In this document: positions 1 through 5,665 of the stretch, piece by piece | Layout of the letters: each line of letters starts with the position of its first letter | How positions within the stretch are numbered: position 1 is the stretch's first letter | From: Candidatus Iainarchaeum sp. | GTDB taxonomy: Archaea > Iainarchaeota > Iainarchaeia > Iainarchaeales > UBA10191 | NCBI GenBank assembly: GCA_013331925.1 | Contig: DUFJ01000041.1 | Location: 1-6,656, forward strand | Direction: 5' to 3' | DNA: 6,656 nucleotides | Notes under the pieces: generated by a model | What the model was told of the DNA's origin: nothing | Databases searched by the model: none | Seen by the model: only the letters and a program-made list of their open reading frames with translations | Position numbers and translations under genes: made by a program

Positions 1-1557
1 GTCGTAATTAAGCACCGCAAGCAATTCCCTTGTGAGAAAGCGCGCTGCAAGCCTTGCTTCTATTTTTTTAGAAGCCTGATCAAATAATTTTCCAATCTCA
101 AAGTCTGAAGCAAGCACTCTAGCGTCATATTCTGAAAGCTTGAAATCTTTCATCAGGCGCTTTGCCTTTTGTTCCGGAAGCTCCGGAAGCTGTTGTTTTA
201 TTTCCGCAATTTTTTCTTTGGAGATTGCAATCTTTGTCAGGTCTGGCTCGAAAATATACCCGTAATCCTCTTCTGTCTCTTTGATGCGCAGGCTTTTTGT
301 TTTTCCGCTTGCCTCCTCAAAGCCTCTTGTCTCCCTAGCTTGCCTTTTTCCTTCAGCAATTAATTCTTTCTGGCGTTCTATCTCGAACTTTAACGCGTCC
401 TCAACAGCCTTGAAGCCTGTAACGTTTTTCACCTCAACTCTTTCAAAGCCCTGGATTGAAACATTAGTGTCGACTTTCAAAACGTTTTTTCCAAGCTCGA
501 AAACTTCCAGGTAATTCAGCAGATTAAGCAAGGCATCAAGGAATTCCCTGGCTTCTTGCGGAGTTTCAAGGTCTGGCTCTGTCACTATTTCTAACAAAGG
601 AATTCCAGAGCGGTTGTAATCTATAAGGCAATAATTGCTCTCATGCAATCCTCCTTCATGCACTAGTGCTGCAGGGTCTTCTTCCAAATGCGCTCTTCTT
701 ATTCGGATTTTTTTCCCGTTTTTCAGCAGCAGCTCTCCGCCAACTCCTAGCGGAATTTCATACTGTGAAATCTGGAAATTCTTCGCCAAATCAGGGTAAA
801 AGTACGTTTTCCTGCTGAAATAGAATTCCTCATTGATTTTGCAATTCAACCCTAAAGCTACCTTCAAACCCATTTCGACTGCTTTTTCATTCAAAACCGG
901 CTTGCTGCCTGGCATTCCAAGGCAGGTTGGGCAGGTTCTAGAGTTCGGTAAGTCTTCTATTGCAGGTGCTTTTTCGCTTTTGTTTTCTGTAAATTTTTCC
1001 TTTAGCTTTTCCTCCGAGGAGATGTCTACTTTTTCAAAAGAATCCAGGGATTTCAAAAATTCTCTCGCAGAGATTATTATGCCTGAATAATGGTTTCCTG
1101 CGTTGAAGGAAACTTTTTCATTTTTCAAAAGCTTTTCATCAATTATTTTCTTTATTCCATCAATCGTTGGAGGAACCGCTCCGACAATACAGCCAGTGAA
1201 TTCCAAAACCTCTTCGGGAGTTGCGGGGCGCAAATTTTCTGATTTGAGAAATTCTTTGGCTTTTTTTAAATCCAGCCTTCTGTCTCCTGGAAGCAGGAAA
1301 ATTATTGGCTTTCCATCGCTGGCAAAGACCAAGGCTTTCACAATCTGCTCCGGGGAAAGGTTTCTCTCCCTTGCAGAATCAAAGCATGTCAGGCACAAGC
1401 CATGCTCCAAATATTCAAACTCCAAGCCTTTCTTTTCCAGCAGTTCCTTAACCCAAGCCAATCTTCCAGGCTGTGTTGGGCAATTGCAGAATAGCTTGCT
1501 TTGGGTGTTTAGCTGCAGGTGAATTTCCAAACCAATGACTGGCTTTAGGTCTTTCAT
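1..1557 (-). CDS. gatB: GatB subunit of Asp/Glu-tRNA amidotransferase with inserted YbaK-like editing domain (3' end off window)
   Basis: GatB is the kinase/transamidase subunit of cytosolic GatCAB: it phosphorylates the side chain of Asp-tRNA(Asn) or Glu-tRNA(Gln) and amidates it with ammonia delivered from GatA. The frame is open for 519 codons to the left edge. GatB landmarks: VIGLEIHLQLNT (7-18, with Glu11 and His13 of the catalytic cradle), KLFCNC (21-26), CPTCLGMPG (209-217), YFYPDL (252-257), HLEED (290-294), DYNRSGIPLLEIVTEPDL (313-330), VEVKN (374-378) and FEIERQ (391-396). The helical/YqeY-like tail begins near 445 and is cut off; without the insert the visible part is about 370 residues, so roughly 100 or more C-terminal residues lie outside. 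Residues 31-180 form an extra domain (separate entry). ATG at 1557 is the only canonical start: an in-frame TGA lies four codons upstream and a GGTGA site is well spaced. It is the third gene of gatC-gatA-gatB. GatE was considered, but the CPxCLGxPG segment and the GatA/GatC neighbours indicate GatB. Confidence 0.96.
   Translation of the reverse strand, partial: MKDLKPVIGLEIHLQLNTQSKLFCNCPTQPGRLAWVKELLEKKGLEFEYLEHGLCLTCFDSARERNLSPEQIVKALVFASDGKPIIFLLPGDRRLDLKKAKEFLKSENLRPATPEEVLEFTGCIVGAVPPTIDGIKKIIDEKLLKNEKVSFNAGNHYSGIIISAREFLKSLDSFEKVDISSEEKLKEKFTENKSEKAPAIEDLPNSRTCPTCLGMPGSKPVLNEKAVEMGLKVALGLNCKINEEFYFSRKTYFYPDLAKNFQISQYEIPLGVGGELLLKNGKKIRIRRAHLEEDPAALVHEGGLHESNYCLIDYNRSGIPLLEIVTEPDLETPQEAREFLDALLNLLNYLEVFELGKNVLKVDTNVSIQGFERVEVKNVTGFKAVEDALKFEIERQKELIAEGKRQARETRGFEEASGKTKSLRIKETEEDYGYIFEPDLTKIAISKEKIAEIKQQLPELPEQKAKRLMKDFKLSEYDARVLASDFEIGKLFDQASKKIEARLAARFLTRELLAVLNYD
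1018..1467 (-). other. YbaK/ProX-type aminoacyl-tRNA deacylase domain inserted in GatB
   Basis: This marks residues about 31-180 of the GatB product, an in-frame insertion that ordinary GatB lacks. It begins with a helix (AWVKELLEKKGLEFEYLEHG, 34-53) like the N-terminus of YbaK proteins. Then come SPEQIVKALVF (68-78), where Lys74 aligns with the family's essential Lys (Lys46 of bacterial YbaK), and FLLPGDRRLDLKKAKEFL (87-104). ATPEEVLEFTG (112-122) is followed by the GxxxP motif GAVPP (126-130), then IDE (139-141) and a closing strand/helix NAGNHYSGIIISAREFLKSL (152-171). A charged linker (181-205) leads back into GatB. Members of this family (YbaK, ProX and the editing insert of bacterial ProRS) hydrolyse mischarged aminoacyl-tRNAs. 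The fold assignment comes from the order and spacing of motifs I recognise. The substrate is unknown; removal of Asp from unamidated Asp-tRNA(Asn), or of a wrong amino acid from tRNA handled by GatCAB, is inference. Confidence 0.9.
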
Positions 1558-1566
1558 TGCCGCAAT

Positions 1567-1574
1567 TCACCTTT
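1567..1574 (-). promoter_or_regulatory. Shine-Dalgarno site of gatB (AAAGGTGA)
   Basis: On the minus strand AAAGGTGA ends nine bases before the gatB ATG. GGTGA matches the archaeal anti-Shine-Dalgarno sequence (16S 3' end AUCACCUCC). The TGA within it is also an in-frame stop, so it fixes the gatB start at 1557. It lies in the 43-base gatA-gatB gap and supports independent initiation on a shared mRNA. Confidence 0.75.
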
Positions 1575-1600
1575 TTTCTGATTTCTGGTTTTAAGCTTTC

Positions 1601-3052
1601 TCAACTCATCACCTTTTCTAAAAATTGCGATGCTTGCAGCAGTTCTTTCTCTTTCAAGTGCGCTGCTGTCAGCATCAGGCCTATTGGCATTTTTTCCTTT
1701 TCAGACTTTCCGGCTGGAATGCTTGCATGCGGCAGGCCTGCAAGGTTTGCTGGAACAGTGCAAAGGTCCATTGCGTAATTTTGCAGTGGAGTCAGTTTTT
1801 CAATTTCTGAAAACTTTGGCGCAACGATAGGCATTGTGGGGTTTGCAAGCAGCGAGAATTTCTTGAACGCTTTCTGGAATTCTTCAATCAAAAGCGTGCG
1901 GATTTTCATCGCGCGCAGGTAGTAAGCGTCCCTGAATCCGGACATTCTTGCAAAAGTTCCCAGAATAATCCTTCTTTTTGCTTCCTCGCCGAAAAATTCA
2001 GTCCTAGTTTTTGAAAAAAACTCGTCAAAATTTCCTTCAAGCTCCAGGCTTTGGCCATAACGAAGGCCGCAATACCTTGCAAGGTTTGTTGAGGCTTCGG
2101 TCATTGCAACAAGATAGTAAGCTGCAATCCCGTACTTTGCGTTTAATGGGAGAGAGACTTCTTCGTATTTTATTCCCTCGCTTTCAAGCTTTTTCACCGC
2201 ATTCCAGCATTTCTCGCTGACCTGCTTGTCTATTCCTTTCCCAAAAAATTCTTTCACTACACCAATCCTCAGGTTTTTGCTTTTTTCATTCAAGAGTTTT
2301 GAGTAATCTTCAACTTTCTCCTGAAGGCTTGTTGAATCTTTTCCATCCTTTCCTGCAATCGCCTCTAACAGCAGTGCGGAGTCTTGAATGCTCTGGCTCG
2401 TTGTTCCAATCTTGTCCAATGAATTTGCATAATCTATCAAGCCATATCTTGAAACCCTTCCATAAGTTGGAGTAAAGCCGAAAGCTCCGCAAAAACTTGC
2501 TGGACAGGCTATTGAACCGCCAGTGCTTTCAGCAATCGAAACGTGCGTAAATTTTGTAAACGCTGTAAAGCCTGCACTGCCTCCAGAGCTTCCGCCACAG
2601 CTTCTTTCAGCATCTTGAGGGTTTTTCGGCTTTTCAAACCCTAACCCAACATTATTGCTGAAAGTTCCAAATCCAAACTCGTCCTGGCTTGTCTTTCCGA
2701 TAATTATTGCACCTTCCTGCAATGCTTTTTCAACTACTGTTGCATTGAACAATGGGTTATAGCCTTTCAGGATTGCAGAGCCTGCGGTGCTTTCCATTCC
2801 TTTAACGCAAATGCAATCCTTGACGCTTACTGGAACTCCGAACAATTTTCCGTTTGCTTTTTTCTGCTTTAATAATTTTTCCAACTGCTCTGCCCTTTGC
2901 ATCGCTTCTTTTTCAGCCATGAGGTTGAAGTGGTGGAATTCTTTGTTTGCTTTTTTCGCTTCTTCCAGGATTTTTGCAGTATGCTCCAGAATTGAAAGAT
3001 TGCCTGAAGTAACTTGCTCGTGGAATTCAAGGATGGAAAGGGCTTTTTTCAT
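1601..3052 (-). CDS. gatA: GatA, glutaminase subunit of Asp/Glu-tRNA amidotransferase
   Basis: GatA is an amidase-signature enzyme that hydrolyses glutamine and passes ammonia to GatB. At 483 residues it is of normal family length. The Ser-cisSer-Lys triad is visible: Lys78 in VSVKD, cis-Ser155 in CGGSSGGSAG (152-161), and nucleophile Ser180 in STGGSIACPASFCG (176-189). YGRVSRYGL (197-205) follows. Glutamine-binding residues appear conserved: KRRI (359-362), matching the Arg358 region of Staphylococcus GatA, and Asp429 in DLCTVPANLAGLP, matching its Asp425. Unusual: the normally near-invariant DTGGSIR reads STGGSIA (Ser176 for Asp, Ala182 for Arg), although the triad is complete. There is no signal peptide or membrane segment, so it acts in the cytosol. 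The start codon comes one base after the gatC stop (TGA-A-ATG), which implies translational coupling; the gatB start follows 43 bases after its stop. Confidence 0.97.
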   Translation of the reverse strand: MKKALSILEFHEQVTSGNLSILEHTAKILEEAKKANKEFHHFNLMAEKEAMQRAEQLEKLLKQKKANGKLFGVPVSVKDCICVKGMESTAGSAILKGYNPLFNATVVEKALQEGAIIIGKTSQDEFGFGTFSNNVGLGFEKPKNPQDAERSCGGSSGGSAGFTAFTKFTHVSIAESTGGSIACPASFCGAFGFTPTYGRVSRYGLIDYANSLDKIGTTSQSIQDSALLLEAIAGKDGKDSTSLQEKVEDYSKLLNEKSKNLRIGVVKEFFGKGIDKQVSEKCWNAVKKLESEGIKYEEVSLPLNAKYGIAAYYLVAMTEASTNLARYCGLRYGQSLELEGNFDEFFSKTRTEFFGEEAKRRIILGTFARMSGFRDAYYLRAMKIRTLLIEEFQKAFKKFSLLANPTMPIVAPKFSEIEKLTPLQNYAMDLCTVPANLAGLPHASIPAGKSEKEKMPIGLMLTAAHLKEKELLQASQFLEKVMS

Positions 3053-3053
3053 T

Positions 3054-3347
3054 TCAAACCACTCTAGGGCCTTTGAAATAGCCGTTCTTTTTGTGCTTTG
3101 TTAGAGAGAGCGCTTCCTCTTGTGAAAGGCATTCTTTCACTGCATCCTTTCTCCAAACGTTCTTTTGCTCTAAAGGCTGGAAGCTTGGCTTTGCTTTTTC
3201 AACATTCAACTCGTCAATTTTAGAGAATGCTTCAAGGATTTCCTGCAGTTGGGGAAGGAATTTTTTCACTTCCTCTTCTGAAAGGTTCAAGCGAGCGTTC
3301 TTTGCAACCTTAAGGATTAATTCCTTGTCCACTTTCACTCTAGGCAT
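3054..3347 (-). CDS. gatC: GatC subunit of Asp/Glu-tRNA amidotransferase
   Basis: GatC is the small non-catalytic subunit that wraps around the GatA-GatB interface and stabilises GatA. The 97-residue product shows the family pattern: ILKVAKNARLNLSEEEVKKF (residues 11-30), then LPQLQEILEAFSKIDELNVE (31-50), a Pro/Phe-containing linker (KPSFQPLEQKNVWRKDAVKE, 53-72) and the archaeal-type tail KNGYFKGPRVV. It is the first gene of gatC-gatA-gatB. ATG at 3347 has no Shine-Dalgarno sequence upstream; a TATA-like TTTTTTAA lies 26-33 bases upstream, so the mRNA is probably leaderless or nearly so. The GFKGP-type tail and the gene order argue for an archaeal rather than bacterial origin. I see nothing missing or truncated. 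Confidence 0.95.
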   Translation of the reverse strand: MPRVKVDKELILKVAKNARLNLSEEEVKKFLPQLQEILEAFSKIDELNVEKAKPSFQPLEQKNVWRKDAVKECLSQEEALSLTKHKKNGYFKGPRVV

Positions 3348-3372
3348 TGAGGAAGTTTAGAGAGTAAAAGGG

Positions 3373-3380
3373 TTAAAAAA
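3373..3380. promoter_or_regulatory. Candidate shared TATA box for gatC and the C39 protease gene
   Basis: TTAAAAAA (plus strand; TTTTTTAA on minus) sits in the 55-base divergent intergenic region. It is 23-30 bases upstream of the plus-strand ATG at 3403 and 26-33 bases upstream of the minus-strand gatC ATG at 3347. Both distances suit an archaeal TATA box serving leaderless transcripts, and neither gene has a Shine-Dalgarno sequence. A second AT stretch, TTTATTTT at 3384-3391, could instead act for one direction. This is prediction from position and composition only. Confidence 0.45.
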
Positions 3381-3402
3381 GCCTTTATTTTCCAAGTTTT
3401 CT

Positions 3403-3858
3403 ATGGGGGGAATTCCTTACTACAGGCAGGGGAAAGAGTGGAACTGCGGTGCTGCAGCAATGCGCATGGTTTTGCAAGCCTTGGGCTTTAGAAAATCAGA
3501 GAAGGAGCTTGCAAGGCTTCTTGGAACGAGCAAAAAATCTGGAACAAGAAACAAGGCTTTTGCTGAACTTGGAGAAAAATTAAAGCTCAATTATTGTGTG
3601 AAGAGAAAGAGCTCTTTGAAAGAGTTGGAAAAAATGCTTGATGAAGGCTGGCTTGTTATCTTGGGCTATTTTTTGGAAAAAGAGAAAGAAGGCCATTACG
3701 CTGTTGTGGAAAAAATCTCCAAAGGGAAAATTTTCCTGCTTGATCCAAAGCTTGGAAAAGGCACTAATTACTCGCTCAAGCATTTTGGAAGGATTTGGAA
3801 AAACAACCCTAAAGGAAAGGACAAGGAAAAAAAGTGGCTTATTGCTTTTAAAAAATAG
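3403..3858 (+). CDS. Small cytosolic C39-like papain-fold cysteine peptidase
   Basis: The 151-residue product fits the peptidase C39/C39-like (papain-fold) family. A complete apparent catalytic set is visible: oxyanion Gln9 and nucleophile Cys15 in YRQGKEWNCGAAAMRMVL (7-24), His98 in EGHYAVVEK (96-104) and Asp114 in FLLDPKLG (111-118). IPYYRQ at the start is typical of these domains, which often follow a signal peptide or sit inside larger transporters. Here the domain is essentially the whole protein, with no signal peptide, membrane segment or ATPase, so a cytosolic role is inferred. The protein is Lys-rich and basic towards the C-terminus (KGKDKEKKWLIAFKK). ATG at 3403 is the first start in the frame and lacks a Shine-Dalgarno site; the transcript is probably leaderless. 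It is the only plus-strand gene, placed between the gat operon and aspS. The substrate is unknown; it could cleave a peptide leader or be an isopeptidase-like enzyme. Confidence 0.85.
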   Translation: MGGIPYYRQGKEWNCGAAAMRMVLQALGFRKSEKELARLLGTSKKSGTRNKAFAELGEKLKLNYCVKRKSSLKELEKMLDEGWLVILGYFLEKEKEGHYAVVEKISKGKIFLLDPKLGKGTNYSLKHFGRIWKNNPKGKDKEKKWLIAFKK

Positions 3859-3864
3859 TTTTTT
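3850..3864. terminator. Compact bidirectional oligo-T terminator
   Basis: A6-TAG-T6 lies across the junction of two convergent genes. On the plus strand six T follow directly after the TAG stop of the protease gene. On the minus strand the A run reads as six T a few bases after the aspS TAA. Archaeal intrinsic termination depends mainly on oligo-T in the non-template strand, so one 15-base element could end both transcripts. The A6/T6 arms are also self-complementary, although a 3-base loop of A-T pairs would be weak. Confidence 0.5.
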
Positions 3865-5632
3865 ACTTTTCCAGGTCAAGCTTTAGGTGCAATTCTTTCA
3901 GCTGTTTTTCGCTTACCTCGCTTGGCGCGCTTTCCATTAATGCAATGCCTGACTTGTTTTTCGGGAATGCTATAACATCGCGCAGGCTTTCGGAGCGAGT
4001 CCAAAGCATTGCAATCCTGTCAATCCCTAATGCAATGCCTCCATGAGGAGGAGCGCCTTGCTTGAAAGCCTGCAGCATGAAGCCAAACTTTGCCAACACT
4101 TCCTGTTCCGACAATCCTAGAATTTTGAAGGCTTTTGCCTGCAGTTCAGGCTCGTGAATCCTGATGCTGCCTCCGCCAACCTCAAAGCCGTTCCAAACCA
4201 AATCGTAAATTTTTCCCTTTGCCTTTAAAGGCTCTTTTTCCATTCTTTCAAGGTCCGCATCTTTAGGCCTTGTGAAAGGATGCTGGACAGAGACTATTTT
4301 TTGCTCTTCATCGCTCCAGTCAAATAACGGAAAGTCAACAACCCAGAGCAAAGCGTCCTTGCCTTCGTCAATTAGTTTCAGCTTTTGCCCCAAGAAAAGC
4401 CTTGCCTGGCCTAGCGCAATGCTTGATGTCTTGAAATCATCAGCAACCATTACGATCAAATCGCCTTTTTCTGCGTTTGTTTTTTTCTTCAATCCAGCAA
4501 TTGTTTTTTCGTCAAGGAACTTTTGGATTGAAGAACTTTCAGGCCCTTTTTCAGCGAACTTTACAGTAATTATCCCCTTTGCTTTGTAAACTTTTACGAT
4601 GTCTTCAATCTCTTTGATCTCCTTTTGTGAAAATGCGGCGCAGCCTTTGGCATTCACTGCACGAATTTCCTTTCCAGAATCCAGGGCTTTTTTGAAAATT
4701 TCAAAATCCGTGTTTTTGAAAACTTCAGAAACAGTCTCCAGCTCCAGGCCAAACCTTACGTCCGGCTTTTCAGAGCCAAAGCGCTTTAATGCCTCATCAA
4801 AAGGCATTTTCTCCAATGGAATCTTTAGCTCCTTGCTGCTGCCTACTTGCTTGAAAACATGCTCCATGCAGCCTTCAATCACCTTGAAAATGTCTTCCTC
4901 ATCCACAAAGCTCATTTCAACATCCAATTGCGTGAACTCAAACTGCCTGTCAGCCCTCAAATCCTCATCCCTTAGGCATTTTGCAATCTGGAAATAGCGG
5001 TCAAAGCCTGCAACCATGAGCATTTGCTTGAAAAGCTGCGGGCTTTGCGGCAGTGCGAATACTTTTCCAGGCTGCAGCCTGCTAGGCACTAGAAAGTCCC
5101 TTGAGCCTTCCGGAGTGCTTTTTGCAAGCAATGGCGTTTCAACCTCTATGAAGCCTTGAGAGTCAAAATAATCCCTTATTGCTTTCACAATCTTGTGCCT
5201 TATGAAAATTTTCTCCTGAACTTTTGGAGCCCTCAAGTCCAGATGCCTGTATTTCAGCCTTACCTCTTCTCCAACTGGAACCTTGCCCTCAAGCTCGAAC
5301 GGAAGAGTTTCGCAAGAGTTCAAAATTTTCAAGGAATCTGCAATTAATTCAATCCTTCCTGTCGAAAGCTTTGGGTTTTCAGTTCCTTTAGGCCTTTTTT
5401 CAGCCTTTCCTTCGACCTGCACCACAAATTCTTTCCCGACTTTTTTTGCCTCTTCATGCACTTTCTTGTTTTTTTCAGCATTGAAAACAACCTGCGTTGC
5501 TCCATACCTGTCCCTAAGCTCGAAAAAAGTCAATTCGCCATGGTCTCTGCGCCTTGCAATCCAGCCTTGAAGAATTGCTTTTTTCCCGATGTCTTTTTCA
5601 GAAAGAGCGCCGCAGTTGTGTGTTCTTTTCAA
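3863..5632 (-). CDS. aspS: Bacterial-type aspartyl-tRNA synthetase, predicted non-discriminating (Asp/Asn)
   Basis: This class IIb synthetase charges tRNA(Asp) and, as predicted here, also tRNA(Asn) with aspartate. At 589 residues it matches bacterial AspRS (about 590), not the usual archaeal form (about 430-440). The order is: OB-fold anticodon domain (1-105; [20 protein letters not shown], 23-42), motif 1 ending VETPLL (164-169), flipping loop STPEGSRDF (172-180), QSPQLFKQ (196-203), motif 2 [20 protein letters not shown] (214-233), a GAD insert (about 290-410), Asp-binding [10 protein letters not shown] (486-495), motif 3 [12 protein letters not shown] (532-543) and a bacterial-type tail. 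His31 and Gly83 (in RPKGT) match the His31/Gly81 positions that mark non-discriminating AspRS in Pseudomonas aeruginosa. The start is TTG at 5632; an in-frame TGA lies three codons upstream and KRTHNCG is the expected N-terminus. It follows the glycosylase gene after 33 bases. Transfer from bacteria is inferred. Confidence 0.96.
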   Translation of the reverse strand: MKRTHNCGALSEKDIGKKAILQGWIARRRDHGELTFFELRDRYGATQVVFNAEKNKKVHEEAKKVGKEFVVQVEGKAEKRPKGTENPKLSTGRIELIADSLKILNSCETLPFELEGKVPVGEEVRLKYRHLDLRAPKVQEKIFIRHKIVKAIRDYFDSQGFIEVETPLLAKSTPEGSRDFLVPSRLQPGKVFALPQSPQLFKQMLMVAGFDRYFQIAKCLRDEDLRADRQFEFTQLDVEMSFVDEEDIFKVIEGCMEHVFKQVGSSKELKIPLEKMPFDEALKRFGSEKPDVRFGLELETVSEVFKNTDFEIFKKALDSGKEIRAVNAKGCAAFSQKEIKEIEDIVKVYKAKGIITVKFAEKGPESSSIQKFLDEKTIAGLKKKTNAEKGDLIVMVADDFKTSSIALGQARLFLGQKLKLIDEGKDALLWVVDFPLFDWSDEEQKIVSVQHPFTRPKDADLERMEKEPLKAKGKIYDLVWNGFEVGGGSIRIHEPELQAKAFKILGLSEQEVLAKFGFMLQAFKQGAPPHGGIALGIDRIAMLWTRSESLRDVIAFPKNKSGIALMESAPSEVSEKQLKELHLKLDLEK

Positions 5633-5651
5633 AAATTCTCACTTTTATTCT

Positions 5652-5660
5652 TGTATTTTA
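5652..5660 (-). promoter_or_regulatory. Candidate TATA box upstream of aspS (TAAAATACA)
   Basis: On the minus strand TAAAATACA lies 20-28 bases upstream of the TTG start of aspS, a spacing that would give a leaderless or very short-leader mRNA. A weak AGTGA about six bases before the TTG could instead be a poor Shine-Dalgarno site if aspS is co-transcribed with the upstream glycosylase gene. The two readings cannot be separated from sequence alone. Confidence 0.4.
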
Positions 5661-5665
5661 TTCAT

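Noticed and set aside
1018..1467. GatB insert as an assembly chimera, frameshift or intein
   Set aside because: The frame stays open with consistent codon use, both flanks are canonical GatB sequence, and the insert has YbaK motifs rather than intein splice-junction or homing-endonuclease motifs. Reads should still confirm it.
1103..1522. 139-codon open frame on the plus strand
   Set aside because: It lies antisense within gatB, opposite the inserted domain; it is Ser/Phe-rich low-information sequence of the kind expected opposite a Lys/Glu-rich gene.
1..1557. GatE (archaeal GatDE subunit) instead of GatB
   Set aside because: GatE carries an AspRS-like GAD insert further downstream and lacks CPxCLGxPG. 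Here the insert is YbaK-like and N-terminal, and the neighbours are gatA and gatC.
3580..3879. 99-codon minus-strand frame
   Set aside because: It overlaps the C39-like protease gene, which has a full catalytic set; this frame is its antisense shadow.
4599..4997. 132-codon open frame on the plus strand
   Set aside because: It lies antisense within the well-supported aspS, has no recognisable motif and has typical shadow composition.
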